Source: Cristatella mucedo
Lineage: Eukaryota > Bryozoa > Phylactolaemata > Cristatellidae
Direction of reading: 5' to 3'
Assembly: GCA_009760855.2 (NCBI GenBank)
Contig: WPIO01000006.1
Coordinates: forward strand, 2,342,501-2,406,500
Length of the DNA: 64,000 nt
This document shows positions 55,300-64,000 of the stretch, piece by piece. The notes beneath the pieces are model-generated. The model made no database searches. It worked only from the letters and a program-made list of their open reading frames with translations, and was not told the origin of the DNA. The position numbers and the translations under genes are program-made. The first letter of the stretch is position 1, and each line of letters begins with the position of its first letter.

Positions 55300-57710
55300 A
55301 TGTCATTCCAAGGCGTCAACATTCTAAGCTTTTTGAGCGGAGCGAGAACGGAAGGTTGCATGCGATTTTTAGCGGAAGTTCGAGTCACAAATAGTAGTAA
55401 CGAAGGCAGATGTAAAGGGAAAGCAAATTGTATGTGTGAACTTATGCATCGCCATGTTTTAAATCTCAGAACTGGAGTTTAAACTCAGATCGCTCTTCAC
55501 TATCTACTCGAATGGAAAAGTGGTAGTGACCTGAAGGCGCCGCTGGCTTTCAAGGGTCTTCGAAACGCCCACACGCTAGCAATCGGAAGAAAGGATAGCC
55601 TCTGTCCTTCCACGGACAGCTACCCTCAGTGTTTTTGGAGGTGCGGCCACGCCCACAATGATGTTCCGGATTGCAATGATTGCACAATGCAGCCGGACTC
55701 ACACCACGGCCAACGGGTGCGATGAGTACCAACTCATTAGGCGCTGCAGTTGGACGGTATCGACTGACTAAGCTGGATTTAATTGCAACGGGTCAGCTGC
55801 GGTCGCCGCGTGACCCGCTTGTCCTGCAGCTAAGTTACTTTCTGCTTGTCCACCGGCCTGTGTAGACGCCCTCCTCATTCTCTCCCACTCGCTCGCTTTC
55901 TCTTACCTACTGGCGCTGCTTCCCCGACTGCTACTACATCCGCACGCGCGCTCGCTTGCTTTCGTCGCCTGCGTACGATACAGTATGGCTGTCGCAGTCA
56001 GCCCCACAACTCGCTTGTGGGGGCTTCGCTCTTCGTCCCGAGCCGAAATCGCGAGTCCACATTAATTACCAACCGGTAATCTGATCTTGTGCCATACCTT
56101 ATACTGGTCTTATCATACCACGAAGAATCCATGCTGTTGCCTTGGTCAGCTTTGTCTGTCGGACCCCATGGATGCATACAATTCAAGCCTCCAATCATCC
56201 TCCAAGGAGTATACCAAGGCATGCATGCTATGCTCTAGAACCTTGCCCAGAACCATTCCAATCCTGCCGCCGACCAGTTGGTCGCCACCCCTTAACTGGC
56301 CTAAACTGAAGACACGGTACCACGTGACGCGGGCGACTCCGACACTTTGAGCATGCACCGGTTGAGATTGTTATAAGAACAGTGATTTTTATTAATAAGG
56401 GTATAACCCGGCGCGGCTATTGTCTGACGAGCCCGATTACTAGAACGCCGAACTAATGCGATCACCTGCTTCCTAAGCTGCCCACACGCCAGCGGTCCAG
56501 GCGGCACAGCCCATTGGCGGAGGAAAGTGCGAGAGGATTCACGGGCGCCAAGCGCAGTCGACGGGAGGACCGTGGTCCCCGACACCGAGCAGCGCACGCC
56601 CGCGAGCTCACAGTCGCCTCGAGGCTGCACAGCGCCCTTAGTAGGACTGCGACTCTTTCTAGGCATTTAACACATGCTGGAGTGGCGATGCTGGTCTTCG
56701 ATTGGCGAGCCTGGTGCAAGGCGGTTCGGTCTCAGCAGAATTGAATATTCTAGAGCGCCTAAAGAACCTTTTGAGGGCGAATGCCAGAGAAGAGGAGGCC
56801 GTGAACTTGCACGGCGCGTCAAGGTTGAAATGTAGCTCCAGCTTCTCTCCTGTCCCTCGCCCGCCCGCCTGCCCGATCCCCAAAGCCAGGCTTCGCCCTT
56901 AGCGGCGAGCGCTGCCGCCAACGTCGGGCTGCCCCACACTGTAGGCAGCCGACGGCCAGCATCTGCGCCGCTGCAGCAGCTGCAACGCTCTTCCTTCCGG
57001 CCAGCGACTGATTGAAGAGCGAGTTCGATCTCGAGCGAGTGCGCCACTAATCCGACGGGCGACTGGCCTAACGATGACCCAGCCGCCTCCTTTTTGTCGA
57101 CGCCCTCGTGAGTCATCGTCGCGTCGTCGCTGGACTGCGACCTCGACGAGCGATCACTTCCGAGACGAGAAGCGAGCCGATTGACTGCTGACAGAGCCAG
57201 CAGCCACAGCCTGCATCAGACGCCACCACTACAGACCCCCGCTAGCACCAGACTCACCTCGAGCTCTCTCGTTGCAGCGAGCGCCAAGGTGCTTGTGCCT
57301 TCAGCAAAAAAAAGGGGTCATCGCTCGCTGGGGTCGCAGCTCTCGCGGACGGCCACCGAGGGAAGTGCGCAGTCCTTCACTGGCCGCTCAATACTTTTCA
57401 TTGTCTTTGAGTTTGTTATGCCTGTCGCGATCTTGGCACTATCGTAAATACGGGTCTTTTGTGACTTTGACCACTTTGACCCCACAGTGCAAACATAAGG
57501 CGAAGGTGAGCCCACAAGCCCGGCCACTCTTACTCATGGTGGTGACTAAGAGTAATGCGTTAATTCTGTCGTGACCTGCTAGCGACATTGAGCCACTCTG
57601 GCGGCTGAGATGCTAAAGCCCAGACTGAAACCTGGTGACGCCCTCGTAACGACAAAAGATGACACCGTGAAATGGGCTTCCGAAATGAGCCAGATCTAGA
57701 CTTTTACAGC
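55300..57710. other. GC-rich stretch, no recognised gene
   Basis: About 55.5-57.5 kb is more GC-rich than its surroundings, with many overlapping frames on both strands and no domain I can support. A 'CGHAHNDVPDCNDC' peptide near 55640 resembles half a zinc knuckle but lacks context. It could include promoter or first-exon sequence of the sulfotransferase cluster, but nothing proves it. Confidence 0.45.
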
Positions 57711-57713
<3 letters not shown>

Positions 57714-57750
<37 letters not shown>

Positions 57751-57875
57751 ACAGCGCCCTAAGAAAATGTCTCTATTCAGACGCTTTACGTTTACCGTGG
57801 GAGCCCACGACCCCGGTCATCAAATACATTCACCTTGAACTCGGTCGTTAAACTTGAGCGCCTTAACAACTCTGC
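57714..57875 (-). mobile_element. SINE-A copy (subfamily with insertion) with (AT)n at its tail
   Basis: (TA)n at 57714-57744 is followed by the reversed tail ('tacagcgccctaag', 'gtctctattcagacgcttta'), the B-box region and the 'gtcatcaaatacattcacct' insertion. Confidence 0.75.
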
Positions 57876-57944
57876 TGATTTGCTAACTAGAACTCAAATT
57901 GGGCTAAGGTCGACAAGGGTATTTGCAGATATAATATATATGCA

Positions 57945-57945
57945 T

Positions 57946-58005
<60 letters not shown>

Positions 58006-58092
58006 AATGTGTTAATTTAGTTCATTCGTATGAAACTTAATCTCTATTCAGGTGCTCCACATAAGCCATGGGGCCCGAGCCCATGATGTAAT
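57945..58092 (-). mobile_element. SINE-A 3' part with (AT)n(GT)n at its tail
   Basis: (AT)n at 57945-57962 and (GT)n at 57962-58003 abut a reversed SINE-A tail ('aaacttaatctctattcagg') and a B-box remnant ('gggcccgagccc'). The head is missing. Confidence 0.7.
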
Positions 58093-58335
58093 ATCCGCTC
58101 GTCGTCGCTTTTTTTGGGGGATGAAATACAGGCTACGATCGAGGCTTGTACAGAGCAATGAAGTATTGCCTGTTGCCGTAGTCGGACCGAAGAAATGGGT
58201 CTCGAAGTGTGAGCACCGCCTACCGCCTGGCAAAGACCGCTGGGTAGCGATGCGGCTGGTAATTTCGCGAGCGAATGGTTATCGCTGGGCCAAATACGCA
58301 TCGCTGTACGCCCGCAGACACGTGACCACTCGTTA

Positions 58336-58338
<3 letters not shown>

Positions 58339-58374
<36 letters not shown>

Positions 58375-58508
58375 CATTTGTATAGCGCCACAAGAGAACT
58401 AAATCTCTATTCAGGTACTTCACATGTGCCTCAGGGCTCGAGCTCACGACCTCAGCCAGACCTTAGTCGGGGCGAGCACCTTAACCGCTGGACCAACCCA
58501 GCTCGGCG
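58339..58508 (-). mobile_element. SINE-A copy with (AT)n at its tail
   Basis: (AT)n at 58339-58372, then a complete reversed SINE-A: tail, B-box ('gggctcgagctc'), 'cagccagaccttagtcgggg' and A-box ('ccttaaccgctggacca'). Confidence 0.9.
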
Positions 58509-58671
58509 ATCACTGCTGCGCTCGCGTCGCCGGCAGCCGCAATAGCCGGGGAGTTCACAGGTCACTGAAGACCTGGTAGCGCGACGGCTAGGGTCAAAAT
58601 CAGTTGCGATTGGCCGCCAGTATTTCGTCGGTCAGTAAGAATAATCTGAATTGGGGAGTCAATTATCATCT

Positions 58672-59766
58672 TTACCGCCATTAAAACCTAGGCTTTCACT
58701 TCTATGCGGATGAAATTCAGTTATACCTTTGCTTTGATTCCTCCCAGCCCTTCAGCACGTCGAATTCTCTCAACTCACTTGTTGAATACATTGATGATAT
58801 CCGCACATGGATGGCAGCAAATTTTCTTAAATTGAATGATGATAAAACCACCTTAATAGTAATGGGAAAACCAAATGTGATTCAGAAATTGAAAAGGCTG
58901 ATGCTCAAAATTGGCTTTGCAAGCATAATTCCTGTTAAATTTGCACGAAATCTAGGTGTCATGTTCCAAAGTGACCTCTCGTTAGACGACCACATCAGCT
59001 CCACAGTAAAGTCTGCCTACTTTCAGCTACATAACATTGCTAAAATTTGGGTTTGCTTAGGCAGGAATACCACATCTAAGTCGGTCCATACATTTTTACT
59101 TTCCGTTTTGACTTCTGTAACTCACTGCTTCCTGGTCTTCTGGCTTATGCGCTCAGACGCTTACAGCTGGTGCAAAACTCTGCAGCTAGGCTTATCTGCC
59201 GTGAGCGGCACAGCTGCCACATCATAACGCTTCTCTCCGTCCTGCACTGGCTCCCAGTCAAGCCACGCATCGACTTCAAGATTTTTTCACTCACTTTCAG
59301 GTCTTCATTCTTTGGCTCTGGTCTACCTATCAGATTTACTTCCCCAACAGACTAAGTATCATACCATCCACTTTTGGGAATCTAACTGTTTAAATATAAT
59401 TCGTATACAAACCTCAAATCCTTTGGAGACCGTGCCTTAAGTTCGTATGGTTTCGAAGCCTGGAACTCACTCCCGACTTGCGTCATGACGTCTCCTGACT
59501 TGACCACATTTAAAAAGAGACTAAAACGCGTCTATTTATCACAAAATTTAGTGGTACCCTGAAACTGAAACTGTTGCATGCTGCCACTAATCACTCTTGC
59601 TTGCTGACTCTATGCATGTCACCCCTAACCATGCTATTCTTGTTGTTTATCGAGCATGTTACCACTAACCATTCGATCGTGCTTTGTTTGCAGCAATTGC
59701 AAAGCGCCAAGAAAGAGATTGAGTTTTTTGAGGGCACTTTATCAAACGTATTATTATTATTATGTT
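58672..59766 (+). mobile_element. LINE-A RT to 3' end
   Basis: Starts at the catalytic region ('GFHFYADEIQLYLCFDSSQP', where the second Asp is Glu), then 'MAANFLKLNDDKTTLIVMGK' and 'ARNLGVMFQSDLSLDDHI' in an open frame to 59227. After that come frameshifts through 'SAARLICRERHSCHI', 'LHWLPVKPRIDFKI', the terminal block, the 3' untranslated region and (ATT)n at 59752-59763. Inactive. Confidence 0.88.
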
Positions 59767-59984
59767 TTCGTTGCTATTTTGACGCACGTCTTAGACCTTT
59801 GCGATAAAGCAAAGTGGGGCTCGGTAAAGCGAAACACTTTTGTTGAAAGTCGTGGCGGCGGCGGTGGCTATCAAATACTAGAATCGGAGGGCGGCGGTGG
59901 CGGTGGTCCGCCGCTCTTTGCTTTTATGAGTTGGCCCGCGTGCAATAACCAAGTCACAGAGAACCGAGCAAGCGAGAACGTTCG

Positions 59985-60450
59985 AGATCGTGCATTAAAC
60001 GCCCTACAGCCGTGTGCAATTAGGGTTCAACGAATTACCGCAATCCATCGCCATCTACTCTAATTAAGTCAAAATTGACCGGAAATTGATTTTAGCAAAG
60101 TCCGAATTTCCAGTGAATATTGTACTTTACCGTCGTTTCTATTGACGGCAAATTTAAGCCAGTGACCTCACGTGGCAGCATGCAAACGGGCTGCCAACGA
60201 CCCATGTCTGGAACAAAGGCCACAGCAATCCACTGTAAGCGACATCCAATCCACCACAAATTGGCTGGAATGCGCTCCAAATAGTATTCAACAAAGCACT
60301 ACGCTACATTACAAGTGTATCCATTAAATTTGGGGCAATTTCAATTGTGCTTTCTAATGAAATCAGTTGAAATATATTGCAGCGGCCCGGGCTTGTACCA
60401 CAATCCACTTCATTCCACCACAAAGCGAAAGAAATTGTACGCGAAAAGCT
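59985..60450 (-). repeat. SatA-type units, reverse orientation
   Basis: The minus strand carries 'tggattgtggtacaagcccg' and 'ggattgctgtggcctttg', and the end segment 'ttaattagagtaga' with 'gaaccctaatt' that also borders the 34.6-kb array. Two to three units. The flanking Gly/Arg-rich GGC patch at 59850-59915 is low complexity. Confidence 0.65.
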
Positions 60451-60489
60451 CTTCTTGATTGCTCGTGACAGTAAACTCTTTGACGTCTG

Positions 60490-61200
60490 TGCACTTGGAA
60501 AATTTCACAAGATTAAGAACTATTTAAAACAGTGGCTTACAAAAAATGTAACTAGTTCTGTCTTGGCTAGGTTATTGTAATTTCATTTTGGCTTTGCTAC
60601 TGGAAAAGCCATTAGGCCATTACAGCTGGTGATGAATATGGCTGCGAGACTAGTTCAATAATCCCAGAGGTTAGACCAGGTGTCTCCTTTGCTGAAAGAC
60701 CTTGGATGGCTGCCGGTTGGTCAACGGATAGAGAGTAAAGTTCTTGCGCTGACCCACAACGGCCCGCCACCGGCGTGTCTCCTTCGCACTTAGCTGAACT
60801 GCAGCCCCAGTGTCAGCCTCCTCGTGCCCTCTATCGACAATAAATTCCTCCGCTCCATTCCTCCGCTTAACGGCCGTTGGTGACCGAAGCTTTTGCTCTG
60901 CAGATCCAAGACCGTGGAACTCACTTCCACATTTCTTATGCAATGACATCTACACTACTGCTATCGAATATGGCGCCTCCATTCCAGCCATCCTGAGCTG
61001 CTACTTCCGTGTTACTCATTACCTCAACTGCTCTCCCGACGCTGCTATGCTTCTCACTTTCTCTTTCTTACGTTAGATGAAATCCGTGGGCTTCTAAATG
61101 TGTAGCGGAAGCCGCTTTGGCTTTGGGTGCGCTATAGAAAACTCTCATGCGAAACACCCGTTAGTCTATGCGGATTTCTGGAGTTCTAGACGGAGATACA
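60490..61200 (+). mobile_element. LINE-B 3' half, within the duplicated segment
   Basis: Colinear with 40310-41035. The frame 60810-61076 gives 'AVGDRSFCSADPRPWNSLPH' and 'CYFRVTHYLNCSPDAAMLL'. The left part is more decayed. Confidence 0.8.
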
Positions 61201-61546
61201 TATTACTACACCAAGACAACCTGCCTCCATCTTGTGAGACAAACTGTGGTGGCCATGCCGACAGGTATGGTTCGACGAAAACTAGAGCTAAGCCTACACG
61301 TGCAAATCGGAAGACCAACTGTGGAGGACTCGTGGTGGCTTCGAAAGCCCGACGACGACGAAGTGCACGCGACACAGTTGGCCGAGCTCGAGACCGTTTA
61401 AATCAAGCCCTGCTTAGGAGTCTGCGTGAGGTCAAGCTGTTCACAGTCTCAGTCGCATCGAAGCTTTCAAGACTACGGGCTCTCATCGACGGCAACAAGT
61501 CTGGTCACACTCGCCTTCTGGCTGAGGCTTCGGCGAATGGTTGCAC

Positions 61547-61585
61547 ATTGACGATTGATCATTGACGATTGATCATTGACGATTC
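61547..61585. repeat. 14-bp tandem repeat, about 2.8 copies
   Basis: 'attgacgattgatc' at 61547, again at 61561, and in part at 61575. Present only in copy 2 of the duplicated segment. Confidence 0.9.
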
Positions 61586-62285
61586 GATCGAAGGGTGCGA
61601 ATTGCGGGTGTGGATAACTCCTATTCATTACTAGCTGCCCCACCCTGTACCCTCCTGTGCCCACTGCACACACCCTTCCGCGCATCGCCTGGGCATCGAC
61701 TCTAAGCTAAACGGGCGCATGCTCGGCTTTCCCAGGCCGCATCCCCGAGCGTGACGCTAAAGCTGCACGTGACGCGAGCTAAAGCTCACTCTGCCACTAC
61801 TCTCGAGCCAGCGTCTGGGAGTGTCGACACTGGATGGCAGCTGGTTCCGATTTGCTATAGACGCTACCTGCTTCCGAGTAGGTCTCCGCCGCGCCGGTCT
61901 CGCGCTGGTCAACTCAGCGGGCATGCATCACCGACGCCTCGGCAGGCCGGCATCGGCGGCACTGCTGTAATGTTGAGCGTCCGAGTGGCTGCGCTGTCGT
62001 CTCAAGTCCGCATGTCAGTGCTGTAAAACTAGCATGCGGCGATTTCAACGAAGATGCCACAGCAGTGTTCCGGTAGCAGCAACGCAATATTTTCATCTGA
62101 CGCTCAACGCGGCACCAGCTCAGAGCCGCTCTCAGCTCTGCGTCCTCGTCTCGCCCGCACTCCATTTGCACCGGGTCTCCTAGCCCCACCACCTACCGCC
62201 CTCAAACAGTCCACAAGTAGCCCGTCGAAGACGGACCGGAAACCGCGCAAGGCTGAGGTCGCGTAAAAAGGCAAGGCGCAGGAAT

Positions 62286-62291
62286 TTTATT
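62286..62291 (-). promoter_or_regulatory. Candidate poly(A) signal of the second sulfotransferase
   Basis: AATAAA on the minus strand about 103 bases past the stop codon at 62394. The equivalent stretch is deleted in copy 1. Confidence 0.45.
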
Positions 62292-62393
62292 ACCCACGTC
62301 ACCCAAGTCGAAGCGACGAGAGCATTTCCCCTGCATTTGGTCGCCCTTGCAGCGAACGCCCCGCTCTGTTCGAAAGTCAAGCGGAGCTTGGCT

Positions 62394-62647
62394 TCAGGAG
62401 TCTAGCGGGTGAGCTGCGTAGCCATACAGCATTGCATCCGCCTTGTATATGTCAACGAGCCGCTCGAGCACGCGATTGCTCAGCGACCCGTAGTTCTTAT
62501 CGTAGGTCAGCTGTGTCGTGTTGGACTCTTCCGACTTCCGGCGCTTGACCGAGTTTATCGCTTTCCAGTATTCGTCGGGTGTCTTGGTTCGCGGAAGGAC
62601 AGCCTTGATCAGATAGTCCAAGTCATCTCCAAACGTTTCGAGTGTCG
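62394..62647 (-). CDS. Second carbohydrate sulfotransferase, last exon (gene continues beyond window)
   Basis: Same length, phase and acceptor ('ttgccgttgcag' ending at 62648) as exon 42174..41921, and the same stop position. It encodes 'TLETFGDDLDYLIKAVLP', 'EYWKAINSVKRRKSEESN' and 'RVLERLVDIYKADAMLYGY'. About 7 of 83 residues differ from the other copy and there is no stop or frameshift, so it is probably part of an active paralogue. Its catalytic exon should lie to the right of base 64000 on the minus strand. The frame continues open upstream to an ATG at 62702, but the conserved acceptor shows that this part is intron. Confidence 0.82.
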
Positions 62648-62899
62648 CTGCAACGGCAAGCGAGCGCCAGGTGAGTTTGCGAATAGGAAAACTTAAATAC
62701 AACTCTTAAAGCGAGTAGAGAGCTGCTTCCGGGTTCTAGAATCTTCGAGAGAGAGTGTCCAGACGCGCGAGCCAGCCGCTACTGGCTGGTTGAAGCTGGA
62801 ACGAAGCCGGAACCACCGGAACGAGTGTGTGCATCATGTGAAGCACTAGTGCGCACGTGCAGCTGCGACGCCTCGAGACCAAACTCGCTGAGGCTGCCC

Positions 62900-63490
62900 G
62901 GAACGAAGGCGGTGGCGAGCGGAAGCACTCGTGTGGCACTAGCATTGCACCAGATGTATACACTTGACTTCGCAGCCCGGAAGACCGGTTTGCAGTGAGC
63001 TGCAGAGGTCGAGACGGGATGTCACAAATTTGTGGTCCAACTCGGATGCGGTCTATCACTGTCTAAGGAGGCCGACTTTGTTTGATTTTACCTCGCAGAA
63101 AATTGGCGGACATGCCTGCGGAGCTGATGCGATTGTCTAGTAAAAGGTCACTTTGTAAAAGACATCAAGACTTTCGACCAAAGGCTCACGAATTACGCGT
63201 ACCTAGCCTATTTTTGGGACATGCTTCCTATTTCTAAGTAACACTTGGTTTGCCCTACGTAGTAACTTGGTGTAATCATCTTTCAATTTAGAAAAGTTTA
63301 TTGCAATCAATGCGGCAATGTCAGCAATACATAAAACAAGGATTTTGGTAAGAGTTTGCTGTGCTTGAAGGCTGCGAAAGATTGAAGCATAGGTACAGCT
63401 GCGTGTTATTGGCTTTAAATTAAAGCCTGGATTATGTCTGGCAATTACATCGGCAAGGCTCCCACGAATTACTGCAATACAAAAACCATT
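62900..63490 (-). mobile_element. Old LINE-A, uninterrupted paralogue
   Basis: Minus-strand remnants of the late and middle RT, colinear with 43990-44180 plus 46140-46870, but without the younger LINE-A insertion or the ~2-kb insertion of that copy. Heavily mutated. Confidence 0.7.
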
Positions 63491-63539
63491 TTTGCAATAA
63501 ATATCAGAAAACTGTGGTCTAGATTTAAAATTATACACA

Positions 63540-64000
63540 CCGGTGCAATGGATTTATCAACCAAATATCGTGCAATTTCTCTTACGAATTCTCAAGCTAT
63601 GATATAATTAGGATCTCAGACGTCTAGTGGCCCAGCCCGAATTGCAGCCAAAAAACTTTAAACTACAATAAAGCTGCTGCTTACATGACAAGTATACTCA
63701 AATTGCGCTTTAAATTCCAAATTATAGATAACAGCGTTCCACATTTACCCACCAGATTTGATGTGATAGTGCTCTCGCGTTCTCATGCTCTACCTCTAGC
63801 TGCAGGCCCAGATAGCAGCCATTAATAATCGAGCTGTGATGCAGCTGCTATTTTCATAATAAGCGTATTCAAGACTGCGATTTTGATTCCACATTGCGGA
63901 AAGCAGTGTGCCGGATTTCCCCAGTAAACTCTATGTGACTCTTGCTTTCGCGTTTTTATGCTATCGCCTCCGATGGCTCGGCCCAGATAGTAGCACAAAA
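63540..64000 (+). repeat. SatB array, third locus (continues past window)
   Basis: At least three units with starts near 63620, 63790 and 63965, colinear with the first units of the 46.96-kb array ('aacagcgttccacatttacc', 'gctctcgcgttctcatgc', 'gcctccgatggctcgg'). Confidence 0.8.

Larger units (their letters stand above)
60500..64000. repeat. Segmental duplication, copy 2
   Basis: In order: LINE-B end, the shared unique segment, the sulfotransferase last exon, intron, old LINE-A and SatB. This matches 40.3-42.39, 43.99-44.18, 46.14-46.33 and 46.65-47.54 kb. The match runs off the end of the window. Confidence 0.85.

Noticed and set aside
55560-55720. Zinc-knuckle-like peptide (CGHAHNDVPDC)
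   Set aside because: Only one half-motif, no second knuckle and no retroelement sequence around it.
56300-57120. Several 75-149-codon frames in the GC-rich stretch
   Set aside because: Overlapping on both strands, no domain or splice pattern. High GC alone lengthens chance frames.
62648-62702. N-terminal extension of the second sulfotransferase exon to an upstream ATG
   Set aside because: The acceptor at 62648 is conserved in the paralogue, whereas the codons upstream are not. Read as intron.

Overview
This window is animal (metazoan) genomic DNA. It is gene-poor and repeat-rich: no operons or bacterial signals, split genes with GT/AG junctions, long microsatellites, tRNA-derived SINEs, CR1/L2-type LINEs, decayed Ty3/gypsy sequence and about 165-bp tandem arrays. 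I cannot name the species. The sequence would fit a marine invertebrate, chelicerate or basal chordate, and nothing visible decides.

The clearest gene is a carbohydrate sulfotransferase (HNK-1/chondroitin/dermatan type, Sulfotransfer_2 family) on the minus strand. Its main exon is 53272..52336 and its last exon 42174..41921, separated by a ~10.2-kb intron full of repeats. The join keeps phase and restores the family's conserved C-terminal block, giving 396 residues. A second, closely related last exon (62647..62394) belongs to a neighbouring paralogue whose catalytic exon lies beyond base 64000. A truncated, frameshifted copy of the N-terminal part lies at 55272..54800. The region is therefore a tandem sulfotransferase cluster, and 40.3-47.5 kb and 60.5-64.0 kb are two copies of one duplicated segment. 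The second gene-like object is a ten-finger C2H2 zinc-finger exon at 24.85-25.78 kb (+), flanked by decayed fingers.

I use these names for the repeats. LINE-A is a CR1/L2-group element with an (ATT)n tail. LINE-B is a second CR1/L2-group element with a tail built from repeated 'catta'. SINE-A is tRNA-derived and has a LINE-A-like 3' tail. SINE-B is tRNA-derived with a class-II (Leu/Ser-like) tRNA head. SatA and SatB are two ~165-bp tandem families.

Layout: 0-24 kb is mostly LINE/SINE debris with a weak gypsy gag relic at 2.4-2.9 kb. At 24.7-26.0 kb lies the zinc-finger exon. At 27.2-31.6 kb lie LINE-A and LINE-B copies. At 31.9-35.6 kb lie SatA then SatB arrays. At 38.1-39.95 kb lies a decayed Ty3/gypsy pol. 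At 40-53.3 kb lies the sulfotransferase gene, with satellites and a LINE-B in its intron. At 53.3-60.5 kb lie the pseudo-exon, SINEs, a GC-rich stretch without recognised genes, and a LINE-A. At 60.5-64 kb lies the second copy of the duplicated segment. Most open frames in the window are simple-repeat translations, antisense shadows or transposon pieces.
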